NCBI GenBank assembly: GCA_020635655.1
Contig: JACJZI010000005.1
Location: forward strand, 1-64,000
Direction of reading: 5' to 3'
DNA length: 64,000 nt
Source of the DNA: Flavobacteriales bacterium
GTDB taxonomy: Bacteria > Bacteroidota > Bacteroidia > Flavobacteriales_F > PHOS-HE28
Of this stretch, positions 1 to 8,339 are shown in pieces. The notes below the pieces were generated by a model. That model was not told the DNA's origin and searched no databases. It worked only from the letters and a program-made list of their open reading frames with translations. The position numbers were made by a program, and so were the translations under genes. How positions within the stretch are numbered: the first letter of the stretch is position 1; the number at the start of each line of letters is the position of its first letter.

Positions 1-279
1 CTATGCTATGAGCGGTACTCGACCTGGCGTGGACGCGTGGGCTATCTGGAGGACCTGGTGGTGACAGCACGCGCACGCGGCTATGGGATCGGGGAGAAGT
101 TGTTCCGCGCCTGCGCAACGGAATGCGTGGAGCGTGGCTATCACCATCTCACCTGGCAGGTGCTCGACTGGAACGAAGGCGCGATCCGCTTCTACGAGCG
201 GCTGGGCGCGGAGATCGATGAACATTGGGTGAACGGCAGGCTCCATCGGGAACAGCTGAAAGCGATCTCCCAGGCATGA
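1..279 (+). CDS. GNAT-family N-acetyltransferase, C-terminal part
   Basis: The open frame runs in from beyond the window edge, so only the last 92 residues are present. They carry the acetyl-CoA binding core of GNAT enzymes: LEDLVV, then the pyrophosphate-binding RARGYGIGEKL (R/Q-x-x-G-x-G/A signature), and the late beta-strand/helix W-N-x-x-A-I-x-F-Y-x-x-L-G-A. This end resembles short diamine/thialysine acetyltransferases (SAT-like), but the substrate cannot be fixed from the fragment. The stop TGA shares the sequence ATGA with the start of the aspartate kinase gene, so the two are probably translationally coupled. Confidence 0.85.
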   Translation, partial: LCYERYSTWRGRVGYLEDLVVTARARGYGIGEKLFRACATECVERGYHHLTWQVLDWNEGAIRFYERLGAEIDEHWVNGRLHREQLKAISQA

Positions 280-1532
280 AGGTCTTCAAGTTCGGCGGGG
301 CCAGCGTGAAGGATGCAGCGGGTGTGCGTAATGTCGCTCACGTATTGTCCCACTTCCCGGGCGAAGACCTGGTGATCGTAGTGAGCGCGATGGGAAAGAC
401 CACCAATGCGCTCGAGGAGCTTCTTACCGCGTGGGTGCGGGGTGGGAAGGTCGAGGAGCGCATCGGTGTCCTCGAACGAACGCATCAAGAGGTCCTTGTG
501 GAGGTGGCTCCGGGCGATGCCGCGGCGATGGAGGCCCTGCGCGCCCGATTCGAACAATTGCGGGAACGTTGCCGCAGGCGCCCGGCCGGCAGGTCCGACA
601 TGGATTACGATCAGATCGTGAGCTTCGGTGAGTACTGGAGCACGCTGATCGTGGGCGCCCATTTGAACGCTGTTGGTGTTCGGACCATGCTGTTCGATGC
701 AGGGGAGGCGATCCGCACGGACGAACTCTTTCGCGCGGCGCGCGTGGATTGGGAGGTGAGCCAGCGACAGGTGGAGCACCGTTTGCGCCCTTTGTTGAGG
801 GAGCATCCCTTTCGGGTCGTTACCCAGGGTTTTGTTGGTCGCACGGCGGAGGGCCTGGCCACTACGCTCGGCCGCGAGGGATCGGATTTTTCCGCGGCCA
901 TTTTCGCCTATCTGCTGGATGCGGAGAGCGTGACGATCTGGAAGGACGTACGGGGCATGTTCAATGCGGACCCGAACCGGTTTCCGGATACCCGATTGCT
1001 GGAACACATCAGCTATCGCGAGGCGATCGAACTGAGCTACTTCGGTGCCAGTGTGATCCACCCCCGCACGTTGCAGCCGCTGCAACGAAAGGGCATCCCC
1101 CTGTTCATCCGGTCGTTCAGCGACCTCGCCGCACAGGGCAGCACCATCAGCGAGGCTACCGATCACGATACGCTCATCCCGTCGTACATCGTGAAGCCGG
1201 GGCAACTGCTCATCAGCATCGCACCGCACGATCTGAGCTTCGTGGTGGAGGAGAATCTGAGCGGCATCTTCTGGCTCTTTGCCCGTCACGGCGTTCGTAT
1301 CGACCTGATGCAGAACAGTGCGGTGGCGTTCAGTGTCGTGGTCGATGATTCTCCCCGGGCGCATGGCCTGATCGAGGAGCTCCGGAAGGTGTATCAGGTC
1401 CGGTACAATGCGGGTTGCGAACTGGTGACGATCCGCCATTTCGATGAGGCCACCCTGAAGCGATTGACCGCGGGGCGTGAAGTGCTCATCGAGCAGCGCA
1501 GTCGTGTGACCGCGCGGTTCGTTCTGAAATAG
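276..1532 (+). CDS. Aspartate kinase (monofunctional)
   Basis: Predicted 418-residue aspartokinase, the first step of the aspartate pathway to Lys/Met/Thr/Ile: ATP plus L-aspartate to aspartyl phosphate. The protein opens with KVFKFGGASV, the amino-acid-kinase signature. The central part has the LGREGSDFSAA nucleotide-binding motif and the WKDVRGMFNADP motif of aspartokinases, and the last ~120 residues look like the tandem ACT regulatory domains (for example LLISIAPHDLSFV). I chose ATG 276 rather than an in-frame upstream start because the protein family begins at this methionine and because it overlaps the previous stop (ATGA). No homoserine dehydrogenase domain follows, unlike the ThrA fusion also found in Bacteroidota. 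The gene ends 11 nt before the convergent glycerophosphodiesterase gene. Confidence 0.93.
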   Translation: MKVFKFGGASVKDAAGVRNVAHVLSHFPGEDLVIVVSAMGKTTNALEELLTAWVRGGKVEERIGVLERTHQEVLVEVAPGDAAAMEALRARFEQLRERCRRRPAGRSDMDYDQIVSFGEYWSTLIVGAHLNAVGVRTMLFDAGEAIRTDELFRAARVDWEVSQRQVEHRLRPLLREHPFRVVTQGFVGRTAEGLATTLGREGSDFSAAIFAYLLDAESVTIWKDVRGMFNADPNRFPDTRLLEHISYREAIELSYFGASVIHPRTLQPLQRKGIPLFIRSFSDLAAQGSTISEATDHDTLIPSYIVKPGQLLISIAPHDLSFVVEENLSGIFWLFARHGVRIDLMQNSAVAFSVVVDDSPRAHGLIEELRKVYQVRYNAGCELVTIRHFDEATLKRLTAGREVLIEQRSRVTARFVLK

Positions 1533-1543
1533 GCGGTGCCAGC

Positions 1544-2437
1544 TCAGGGCTGATCGTCCAACAGATCGATCAGGCGGTCCGGGTAGTCCGTGATGATCCC
1601 GTCGACGTTCAGGTCGATCATACGCTGCATGTCCTCCTTCCGGTCCACCGTCCAGACCAGCAGACCGATGTCACGCTCGCGGAGCCGATCGGCGAGTGCG
1701 GCGTCCACGCCATCGAACGCCGGGCTGTAGTAGGCGGGTCGGAAGCTGAGCTTGGCGAGGTCCTTTTCAAGGTCCACGTGCTCCACGAGCAGCGCGGTGG
1801 GAATGCGCGGGTCCAGTTCATGGATGGCCTCCAGGACGGCCGTGTCGAAGGATTGGATGATCGTGCGTCGGGTGATGCCCGTTCCATGGACGGCGTCGAT
1901 CACGCGGCGGGCCAGTTCGTCCTGTTGCGGTTGGTACACACCGATCCATTGCGGTTCGCTCTTGATCTCGATGTTGTAGCCCACCTCGTTCAGCCCGTTC
2001 ATGAGGATGTGTTCGTCCACCGCCTCGACCACTTCACGCAACAACGGTTTGTGCACCTTCAAGTGTTTCTGCTGCGGGAATTCGGTCTGTTCGCGGCTGC
2101 CGCAATCATACCGCTGCATTTCGACCGTTGACATCCGATGGATGTTCGCTTCCCGATCCTGGCCGTGGGGTATGCTATCGCCGTTCGGGTCGAGACAGAT
2201 CCGGCGGTCCATCCAGGGTTCGTGCGAGACCACCACCTCACTGTCCGCGTTCAACACCACGTCCATTTCCAGCCAGTCACAGCCCAACTCCGTGGCCTTG
2301 ATGAACGCCGGGATGGTGTTCTCCGGCAGCAGGCCGCGACAACCGCGATGGCCATGCACTTCAGGGTCGCCGTACGGTGCGGTCATGATGCTGCACGAGG
2401 TGAGCGAGGCAAGGATAAGGAGACGAACGCTACGCAT
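1544..2437 (-). CDS. Glycerophosphodiester phosphodiesterase, lipoprotein
   Basis: 297-residue GDPD-family enzyme that hydrolyses glycerophosphodiesters to glycerol-3-phosphate and an alcohol. The N-terminus is a lipoprotein signal (hydrophobic LLILASLTSC with Cys about residue 15), so it should be anchored in the envelope. The catalytic start HGHRGCRGLLPENT, the metal-binding EMDVVL and the VVSHE segment are those of the TIM-barrel GDPD family. The C-terminus has the usual VDGIITDYPDRL. The start codon overlaps the end of the upstream hydroxyacid dehydrogenase gene by 8 nt, so the two probably share an mRNA. The substrate is inferred only from the family. Confidence 0.9.
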   Translation of the reverse strand: MRSVRLLILASLTSCSIMTAPYGDPEVHGHRGCRGLLPENTIPAFIKATELGCDWLEMDVVLNADSEVVVSHEPWMDRRICLDPNGDSIPHGQDREANIHRMSTVEMQRYDCGSREQTEFPQQKHLKVHKPLLREVVEAVDEHILMNGLNEVGYNIEIKSEPQWIGVYQPQQDELARRVIDAVHGTGITRRTIIQSFDTAVLEAIHELDPRIPTALLVEHVDLEKDLAKLSFRPAYYSPAFDGVDAALADRLRERDIGLLVWTVDRKEDMQRMIDLNVDGIITDYPDRLIDLLDDQP

Positions 2438-3377
2438 GGTCGGTGCCGATGACCTTCAGGATCTTGTCCGCCAGCACGGTGGCCATGCGCAGTTTGCCTT
2501 CATGCGTGACCCCGGCAACGTGCGGCGTGAGCAGCACACCCTCGTGGGCCAGGAGTCGCGACAGCACATCGGCATGGGTTTGTTGGTCCAGTCCGTCCAA
2601 GGTCGGGGTTTCGAACTCGAGGACGTCCAGACCGGCCCCAAGGACCTTGCGCCTGTCCAGTCCGTCCAGCAGGGCGGCGGTATCAACCACAGGGCCACGG
2701 GCCGTGTTCAATAGCCAGAACGGTCGGAGCATCCGTTCGATGAACCCGGCGTTGACATAGTGGTGCGTCTCCTCCGTGAGCGGCAGATGGAGGCTTACCA
2801 CATCGCATTCGCTCTGAAGCGTGGCCAGGCCCACCTCCTCGATACGGTCATTGCCGAAGCCCTTCCGGTATTTGTCGTGGGCGAGGATCCGGACATCGAA
2901 TCCTTGCAACTTCTCGGCGAATGCCGTGCCCATGTGGCCGTAGCCGATAATGCCCACGGTGCGTCCTGCGAGGTCGTGCCCCCGGTTCGCCTCGCGTGCC
3001 CAAAGACCCTGACGTACCTGCTGGTTCGCTCGACAGACCTGCTTCAGCAAGACCAGGAGATGGGCTACGGCCATTTCACCGACACCGTCGCGGTTGCCCT
3101 CGGGTGCGCTCAACACAGCGATGCCTCGTTCGGCACAATGCACGGTGTCGATGTTCTCGAGCCCGGACCCCACGCGACCGATGAAACGCAACCCGGGGAT
3201 CCCGTCCATCAGACCACGCTCCACTTTGCGGCTGCGCACGATGATCCCCTGGACAGCCCCCAATGCTCCTGAAAGATCCCGTTCGCTCACATGGTGGAAC
3301 TGTTCGCAGATGTGACCGGCCGCTTCGAGCCGTTCTTCGAGCACGGGATGGACCCTATCGATGAAGGCGATCCTCAC
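2430..3377 (-). CDS. D-2-hydroxyacid dehydrogenase (phosphoglycerate dehydrogenase-like)
   Basis: 315-residue NAD-dependent D-isomer-specific 2-hydroxyacid dehydrogenase. The order is substrate-binding domain, IGRVGSGLENID, Rossmann GYGHMGTAF (nucleotide loop), LHLPLTEET, LLNTARGPVVD with the catalytic-region Arg, and the C-terminal TPHVAG with the catalytic His. There is no ACT domain, so it is the short form. It could be the serine-pathway enzyme SerA or another 2-hydroxyacid dehydrogenase; no serC lies nearby. I place the start at GTG 3377, giving VRIAFIDRVHP: this overlaps the mgtE stop as GTGA, and everything upstream in this frame is mgtE read out of frame. Confidence 0.88.
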   Translation of the reverse strand: MRIAFIDRVHPVLEERLEAAGHICEQFHHVSERDLSGALGAVQGIIVRSRKVERGLMDGIPGLRFIGRVGSGLENIDTVHCAERGIAVLSAPEGNRDGVGEMAVAHLLVLLKQVCRANQQVRQGLWAREANRGHDLAGRTVGIIGYGHMGTAFAEKLQGFDVRILAHDKYRKGFGNDRIEEVGLATLQSECDVVSLHLPLTEETHHYVNAGFIERMLRPFWLLNTARGPVVDTAALLDGLDRRKVLGAGLDVLEFETPTLDGLDQQTHADVLSRLLAHEGVLLTPHVAGVTHEGKLRMATVLADKILKVIGTDHA

Positions 3378-4768
3378 AGCACGATGCCCATGAGCAGGAG
3401 CGTGGCGATGGTGAAATAGATGAGCAGGCCGGTTACGTCCACCACCGTGGCCACGAAGGGGGCACTGCTGACGGCCGGGTCGAGCCCCACGCGTTTGAGC
3501 ACCAGTGGGAAAAGTGAACCGATGAGGTTCCCCCAGATCACCACGCCGAAGAGGGAGGTGCCCACGGCCAGCGCGATCATCGGCCAGTGCGGACCATAGA
3601 TGTCCGTGAACTGGCTGTACACCGCCACGCGCGCGAAGCCGAAGAGGCCCAGGATCAGGCCCAGCGTGGTACCCACGCTCGCCTCCCGCCGGAAAATGCG
3701 CCACCATTCCGATACCGTGACATCGCCCAGGGCGAGCGCACGGATGATCAGTGTGCTGGCCTGTGAGCCGGTATTGCCACCACTGGAGATGATGAGCGGA
3801 ATGAACAATGCGAGGACGACCGCCTTGGCGATCTGGCCTTCGAAGAAGCTCATGGCCGTCGCAGTGAAGCTCTCGCCGATGAACAGGACCATCAGCCAGC
3901 CTGCACGCTTTTTCACCATCTCCCACAGGCTACTGTTGCTGTACGAGTAGTCCAGGGCACCCATACCGGCCATCTTCTGTACGTCCTCGGTCTCCTCCTC
4001 ACGAATGGTGTCCACGACGTCATCGATGGTGATCCGTCCCACCAATCGGCCACGATCGTCCACCACGGGCAGTACGATCAGGTCGTACTTCTCCATCATG
4101 CGGGCGACGTCCTCCACGTCGGTATCCGCCTTCACGCTGATCACGTCGGGGTCGTAGACCTCCTTCACCGGCGTGCGCAGCGGGTGTGTCAGCAGGCTCT
4201 TCAGCGGGATCGTGCCCATCAACCGGTCGTAGCGGTCGACGACATTGATGACGTACACATTGTCGATGTCCTCGGCATGGGAGCGAAGCTGCTTCACACA
4301 TTCGCGCATCGTGCTGTCCACGTTCACCTTCACCAGCTCCTTCGCCATCAGGGCGCCGGCAGTGTTCTCGTCGTAGCTCAGCAGCTCGGTGATCTCGCTC
4401 TTGTGATCGGCGTCCTCGATGTTGGCGAGCACCTCGGCCTGCTTCTCATCCGGCAGCTCGGCCAGTACGTCGGCGGCGTCGTCCGAATCGATGTGCTCGA
4501 TCAGCTCCTCGGCGATCTCCTTGCCTGAGTAGGTCTCGAGCAGCTCATCGCGACGGTCCTCCGGAAGTTCGAGCAGGACCTCGGCGGCGAGTTCCGGTTC
4601 AAGGAGTTCATGCACATACCGGGCCTCGTCCAGGTCGAGGCCGTCCAGGACCTCCGCGATGTCCGCGGGATGCAGGTCGCTCAGTTCGGCCAGCAACGCA
4701 TCTGCGCGCTGCCGGGCAACGTTCTCCTGGATGCGTTCCAGGATCGCTCTGGAGAGGGTGAATGCCAT
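3374..4768 (-). CDS. mgtE: Magnesium transporter MgtE
   Basis: 464-residue MgtE-type Mg2+ channel/transporter of the cytoplasmic membrane. It has the acidic, helical MgtE N-domain (residues ~20-140, DLHPADIAEVLDGLD and repeated LPEDRR/LPDEKQAEV units), a pair of CBS domains (~145-265, including LMGTIPLKSLL and LVGRITIDDVVD) that gate by Mg2+ binding in the family, and a C-terminal five-helix membrane domain (~285-464) containing the conserved GGNTGSQ signature. Length and domain order match the family. It has its own likely promoter box at 4806-4813 and overlaps the hydroxyacid dehydrogenase gene by 4 nt (GTGA). Confidence 0.95.
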   Translation of the reverse strand: MAFTLSRAILERIQENVARQRADALLAELSDLHPADIAEVLDGLDLDEARYVHELLEPELAAEVLLELPEDRRDELLETYSGKEIAEELIEHIDSDDAADVLAELPDEKQAEVLANIEDADHKSEITELLSYDENTAGALMAKELVKVNVDSTMRECVKQLRSHAEDIDNVYVINVVDRYDRLMGTIPLKSLLTHPLRTPVKEVYDPDVISVKADTDVEDVARMMEKYDLIVLPVVDDRGRLVGRITIDDVVDTIREEETEDVQKMAGMGALDYSYSNSSLWEMVKKRAGWLMVLFIGESFTATAMSFFEGQIAKAVVLALFIPLIISSGGNTGSQASTLIIRALALGDVTVSEWWRIFRREASVGTTLGLILGLFGFARVAVYSQFTDIYGPHWPMIALAVGTSLFGVVIWGNLIGSLFPLVLKRVGLDPAVSSAPFVATVVDVTGLLIYFTIATLLLMGIVL

Positions 4769-4805
4769 CGATGTCGGCCTTCCATCTTTGGTGCACTGAG
4801 CGTCG

Positions 4806-4813
4806 CGAAATTA
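4806..4813 (-). promoter_or_regulatory. Bacteroidota-type -7 box before mgtE
   Basis: The minus strand reads TAATTTCG, a TAnnTTYG match to the Bacteroidota sigma-A -7 element, about 37 nt before the mgtE start at 4768. It overlaps the 3' end of rsmA. No clear -33 TTTG was seen, so this is a motif call only. Confidence 0.4.
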
Positions 4814-5611
4814 GGCCGTTCGTTGTGAACCGTCCAGTCCATCACCAGGGATGCATGCGTTCACCAGGTCTACAAAATCGGCCACGGAGAGCTGTTCGGC
4901 CCGCTGCTTTCGGAACCGGTCCGGCATCCGTTCTCCGAGGCCGGGAAAGCCCTTCAGTGCATTGTGCAGCGTTTTACGGCGTTGGTTGAAGGCCTGCTTC
5001 ACCATCGCGAAAAAGCGCGGCTCGTCGCAATCGAGCTTCACGGTGCCGTTGCGCTGCAGACGCACCACCGCACTGCGCACCTTGGGAGGCGGGGTGAAGG
5101 ACCCCGGTTCGACCACCATGAGTTGGTCCACATTGTAGTAGGCCTGGGTGAGTATGCTGGTGATGCCATAGGTGCGGCTGCCAGGTGCCGCCCGCAGGCG
5201 ATCGGCGACCTCTTTTTGGAACATGCCGATCACCTCCATCACGCGGTCACGATGGGCCAGTACCTGGAAAACGATCTGGGTGCTGATGTTGTAAGGGAAG
5301 TTGCCAATGATGGCCATAGGGCCTTCTCCGATGCGGGACAGGTCCATGCGCAACACATCGCCCGTCCGAAGGCGGTCACCCAGCTCCGGAAAGGCGGCCC
5401 GCAGATGAGCGGCGGCCTCGTCGTCCAGTTCCACGCACGTCAGGTCGATGTCAGTGCGGGGGAGGAGAAACCGGGTCAGGGCACCGGTTCCGGGTCCGAT
5501 CTCCAGCACGCGCCGATAGTTGCCATGGTGCGTCAGGCTGCCCGCGATGCGCTCGGCGATGGCATTGGCGTTCAGGAAATGCTGGCCGAACCGCTTTTTG
5601 GCCCGCACCAT
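4811..5611 (-). CDS. rsmA: 16S rRNA dimethyladenosine transferase RsmA/KsgA
   Basis: 266-residue S-adenosylmethionine-dependent methyltransferase that dimethylates A1518 and A1519 of 16S rRNA late in small-subunit assembly. The diagnostic N-terminus KKRFGQHFL is present, followed by the SAM-binding motif LEIGPGTGALT, the CVELDDEA acidic loop and the catalytic IGNFPYNISTQI (NLPY-type) motif. The C-terminal helical domain has PPPKVRSAV and FNQRRKTLHNAL. Length is normal. It lies 3 nt after the DUF4286 gene, as the last gene of the run that starts at serS. Confidence 0.96.
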   Translation of the reverse strand: MVRAKKRFGQHFLNANAIAERIAGSLTHHGNYRRVLEIGPGTGALTRFLLPRTDIDLTCVELDDEAAAHLRAAFPELGDRLRTGDVLRMDLSRIGEGPMAIIGNFPYNISTQIVFQVLAHRDRVMEVIGMFQKEVADRLRAAPGSRTYGITSILTQAYYNVDQLMVVEPGSFTPPPKVRSAVVRLQRNGTVKLDCDEPRFFAMVKQAFNQRRKTLHNALKGFPGLGERMPDRFRKQRAEQLSVADFVDLVNACIPGDGLDGSQRTA

Positions 5612-5614
5612 GGA

Positions 5615-5923
5615 TCAGGCTTCGTGCACCACTTCGAGCAGGGTGCGGAACGCATGGAACCTGCCGCCGAACCGCTCCTGGGTCTTGGCCTGTAGCGCTG
5701 GTGCGTGTTCTTCACGGTAGCGCGCATAGGCGGGCATGTCGGCGCAGGAGTATTGGATCGCGTAGGTGGTACCCTGGTCCTCGTCCCCGAGCACCTGCAT
5801 CATGCGACATGTGAGGAAGAGACCCGAGGCCATCACCTCGGGGATATGTTCCTCCCGCATCCATTGCGACCAGGCGTCGTGCACCTCGGCATCGATGCTG
5901 ATGGTGACGTTGTAGATGATCAT
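5615..5923 (-). CDS. DUF4286 family protein
   Basis: 102-residue cytoplasmic protein starting MIIYNVTISID and containing WMREEHIPEVMASG and YAIQYSCADMPAYARY, which match the small dimeric alpha/beta-barrel-like DUF4286 family found mainly in Bacteroidota. The biochemical function is unknown. It starts inside the stop of the TPR gene (ATGA, 4-nt overlap) and ends 3 nt before rsmA; I recall this family next to rsmA in other Bacteroidota but could not check. No signal peptide or membrane segment. Confidence 0.8.
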   Translation of the reverse strand: MIIYNVTISIDAEVHDAWSQWMREEHIPEVMASGLFLTCRMMQVLGDEDQGTTYAIQYSCADMPAYARYREEHAPALQAKTQERFGGRFHAFRTLLEVVHEA

Positions 5924-7779
5924 GGCTGACCTTCGTTCGGCGCCGCACCGTCCGGAGGGGGTGCATCACCGTCGCCGCGCAGATGGCGGAAGCGCGCGCG
6001 TGCCTCGGGTACGAAGATGCTCCCGGGATGGTCGAAGAGCAGCTTCTGATAGGTCTCCTGCGCTTTGACCGGATCTCCGATGTCCTCCTCGTAAAGGCGC
6101 CCCAGGTCGTACAACGCGTTGTCCACAAGTATGTCGAGCGGATAGAGCTCCACGATCCGCTGCAGATGGTCCGCGGCTTCCGTGAACTGGTGGCGGGCCT
6201 TGGCGATCCGGTAGCGCTGATAGAGGATGTCGTCGCCCAATGAGCCCATCGGGAACTCCTTGTCCAAGGAATCGAGGACGACCAGCGCGGTGTCATAACG
6301 GTGCTGGAAGATGAGCAACTCGGCTTGAGCGAAATGCTGGAGCGGCACGCTGTTGCTGTCCAGGCCGATGTTGTCGCTGATCAGTAGGCTAAGCTCCATC
6401 GCATCATTGGCGATCAATTTCGATGTGGAGGCCTTCAGCACGTCGAGTTGGGCCTTGCACCACAGGAAATCGCCTGTGTAGAAGCTCACCTTGGCGTTCC
6501 GAAGGCGCGCCTCGTGCCCGAGCGGATCGTACTTGAAGTCAAGGTCCACTTGTGAATAGAGCAGGCTGGCATCCCACACGTCACCGCTGAACAGGTACAC
6601 ATCGCCGAGTTCGAGCTTCAGCTCGGCCTGTGTTTCGCTTCCCAGTCCCGGTAGGTCGATCGCGGTCTGGAGCAGGTCGGTGGCTGCCGGCAGGTCGTTC
6701 AGGTAGTAGGCTTGAAGGTGGGCCATGTCCTCCATCAATGACCAGGTCGAACTCGTGCGGCCCAGCTCGTTGAGCACCTCGGCATAGGTGTCGCGCAGGG
6801 TCACCACCTCCTCCTGGGCGGGTTCGGCCTGGGACGTGAGCCGGGCGTAGTTCGCCTTCACCTGGCCGATGCGTGCCTTGGCGTACATGGTGTCATCGTG
6901 CCCGAGCGCCACCACATACCCGAAGCACTTCGCGGCCATGTCATAGTCCTTGTTGGAAAGGGCGATCGAGGCGAGCTCCATCAGGCGCGTTCCACCCTCA
7001 CCGAAGCGTTTGTCGAGGGCCTTGGCCTGGACGAAGGCACCGTTGAGGTCCTTCTGCTGGATGTACAGCCAGATGAGCATCTCCGTGAATATGCTCTTGT
7101 CCGGTCCACGCTGGATGCGTCGCAGGAGTTCCGTTCGCAACGCATCCGTCACGTTGTTGGGCGTGGTGAAGTCGAGGTAGCGGGCCAGGCCGTTCTGCAC
7201 GGAGAGCACATAGCCCTCGTTCACCTCCAGCAGGTCCATGAACGATGCGATCATCGCCGGGATCTCGCCTTTGTCCGCATACAGGTTGGCGATCTCGTAG
7301 TCGAACGAATAACCGTCGTGTATCTGTCGTTTCCCGCGCTCGTAGGCCTCGAGCGCTCGGTCCAGTTCGTTGTTGCGCCTGAAAGCGGCCGCCACCTGGC
7401 GCACTTTGTTCGCGTCGTTACCGATGGACCGGATCACCTTGTCGTATTGCTGCTCCGACTTGTCGTCCTCGCCCATCTGATGGTACAGCGCCCCCAGGTC
7501 GATGGGATAGCGTGGGTCGTTGCTGCGGCGCATCACGTCCTTTACCAACTTCTCGGCCCTGCCGAACTCCTTCAGTGCGATCAGCCCCTTGAACAATTGT
7601 TCGTAGTAGTATGGCCCTGGCTGCTTGTCATAGAGCCGTTCATAGTACATCACCGCTTTTTCATAGTCACCGTTCCGGTAGTACTGTGCTGCCAGTTGCT
7701 CATCCGTATTGGGCTGCGCACGCAGGCCTGTTCCCACCAGGAGGACCAGAGCTAGGGTGAAGAACGAGCGACACATCAT
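5920..7779 (-). CDS. Exported tetratricopeptide-repeat protein
   Basis: 619-residue protein with an N-terminal signal peptide (hydrophobic LALVLLVGTG followed by LRAQ) and TPR-like helical repeats through its whole length (for example QYYRNGDYEKAVMYYERLY near the start and DHLQRIVELYPLDILVDNALY near the end). TPR proteins of this kind act as periplasmic scaffolds; no enzymatic motif is visible. It overlaps the upstream lipoprotein gene and the downstream DUF4286 gene by 4 nt each (ATGA), so the three are probably translationally coupled. Two adjacent in-frame ATG codons exist (7779 and 7776); I kept the first. The specific role is unknown. Confidence 0.85.
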   Translation of the reverse strand: MMCRSFFTLALVLLVGTGLRAQPNTDEQLAAQYYRNGDYEKAVMYYERLYDKQPGPYYYEQLFKGLIALKEFGRAEKLVKDVMRRSNDPRYPIDLGALYHQMGEDDKSEQQYDKVIRSIGNDANKVRQVAAAFRRNNELDRALEAYERGKRQIHDGYSFDYEIANLYADKGEIPAMIASFMDLLEVNEGYVLSVQNGLARYLDFTTPNNVTDALRTELLRRIQRGPDKSIFTEMLIWLYIQQKDLNGAFVQAKALDKRFGEGGTRLMELASIALSNKDYDMAAKCFGYVVALGHDDTMYAKARIGQVKANYARLTSQAEPAQEEVVTLRDTYAEVLNELGRTSSTWSLMEDMAHLQAYYLNDLPAATDLLQTAIDLPGLGSETQAELKLELGDVYLFSGDVWDASLLYSQVDLDFKYDPLGHEARLRNAKVSFYTGDFLWCKAQLDVLKASTSKLIANDAMELSLLISDNIGLDSNSVPLQHFAQAELLIFQHRYDTALVVLDSLDKEFPMGSLGDDILYQRYRIAKARHQFTEAADHLQRIVELYPLDILVDNALYDLGRLYEEDIGDPVKAQETYQKLLFDHPGSIFVPEARARFRHLRGDGDAPPPDGAAPNEGQP

Positions 7780-8339
7780 GGCCGTTCGGCGCGTTCTTCG
7801 GCGTGGCTCATGATGAGGGAATCCACGGCTTGCCGGTCCGACCAGGCCCGGTCCGCGGTGCCCTGGCTTTGCAGGACGACCCCCGTGCTGCGGTCCAACT
7901 GTTCCACGACCAATTTCTCCTGGTCGAAGTACGTGTTCTTCGGCCCATCGGGGAGAAGCCCCCGATCGATGTCATGACGCAGGTCCTTGAGCTGCATCTT
8001 GCTCCGGGCCAGTTCATCGATGAGCCTGGGGGTCTCCCTTCGGACCCGCGGAACAGCGCGATCCATGGCCCGGAAGTAGTTGCCGACCAGCAGGGCCCGC
8101 TCCCGGTCCAGGGTATCCCGGAGCATCTCCTCGATCGCCTGTTCCTGGGAGGTCCGGAAGACCGAATCCATCCGGGCGTATCGCGGTAGGTCCACCGCAT
8201 TGAGCTGGAGCAGGAGACCGTCCACCTGACCGGTCATCTCGTCGATGGCTTTCACCTTGACGGGGTCGGAGGGACCCCGACAGGCGGTTGTGCCGAGCCA
8301 CAACGCGGGAACGATCGCCAGGAGTATGTTGCTCCTCAT
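7776..8339 (-). CDS. Small hypothetical lipoprotein
   Basis: 187 residues, unrecognised. It begins with a lipoprotein signal peptide (hydrophobic stretch ending LGTTAC, Cys about residue 20) and is then a charged, almost entirely helical protein with heptad-like spacing (VKAIDEMTGQVDGLLLQLN; EARSKMQ-type segments), so a coiled-coil periplasmic or outer-membrane lipoprotein is likely. It starts in the serS stop (ATGA) and overlaps the TPR gene by 4 nt, suggesting it works with the TPR protein. Function unknown. Confidence 0.75.
   Translation of the reverse strand: MRSNILLAIVPALWLGTTACRGPSDPVKVKAIDEMTGQVDGLLLQLNAVDLPRYARMDSVFRTSQEQAIEEMLRDTLDRERALLVGNYFRAMDRAVPRVRRETPRLIDELARSKMQLKDLRHDIDRGLLPDGPKNTYFDQEKLVVEQLDRSTGVVLQSQGTADRAWSDRQAVDSLIMSHAEERAERP

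Noticed and set aside
2760..3272. Plus-strand frame inside the hydroxyacid dehydrogenase gene
   Set aside because: It is antisense to a well supported gene, and its translation resembles no protein.
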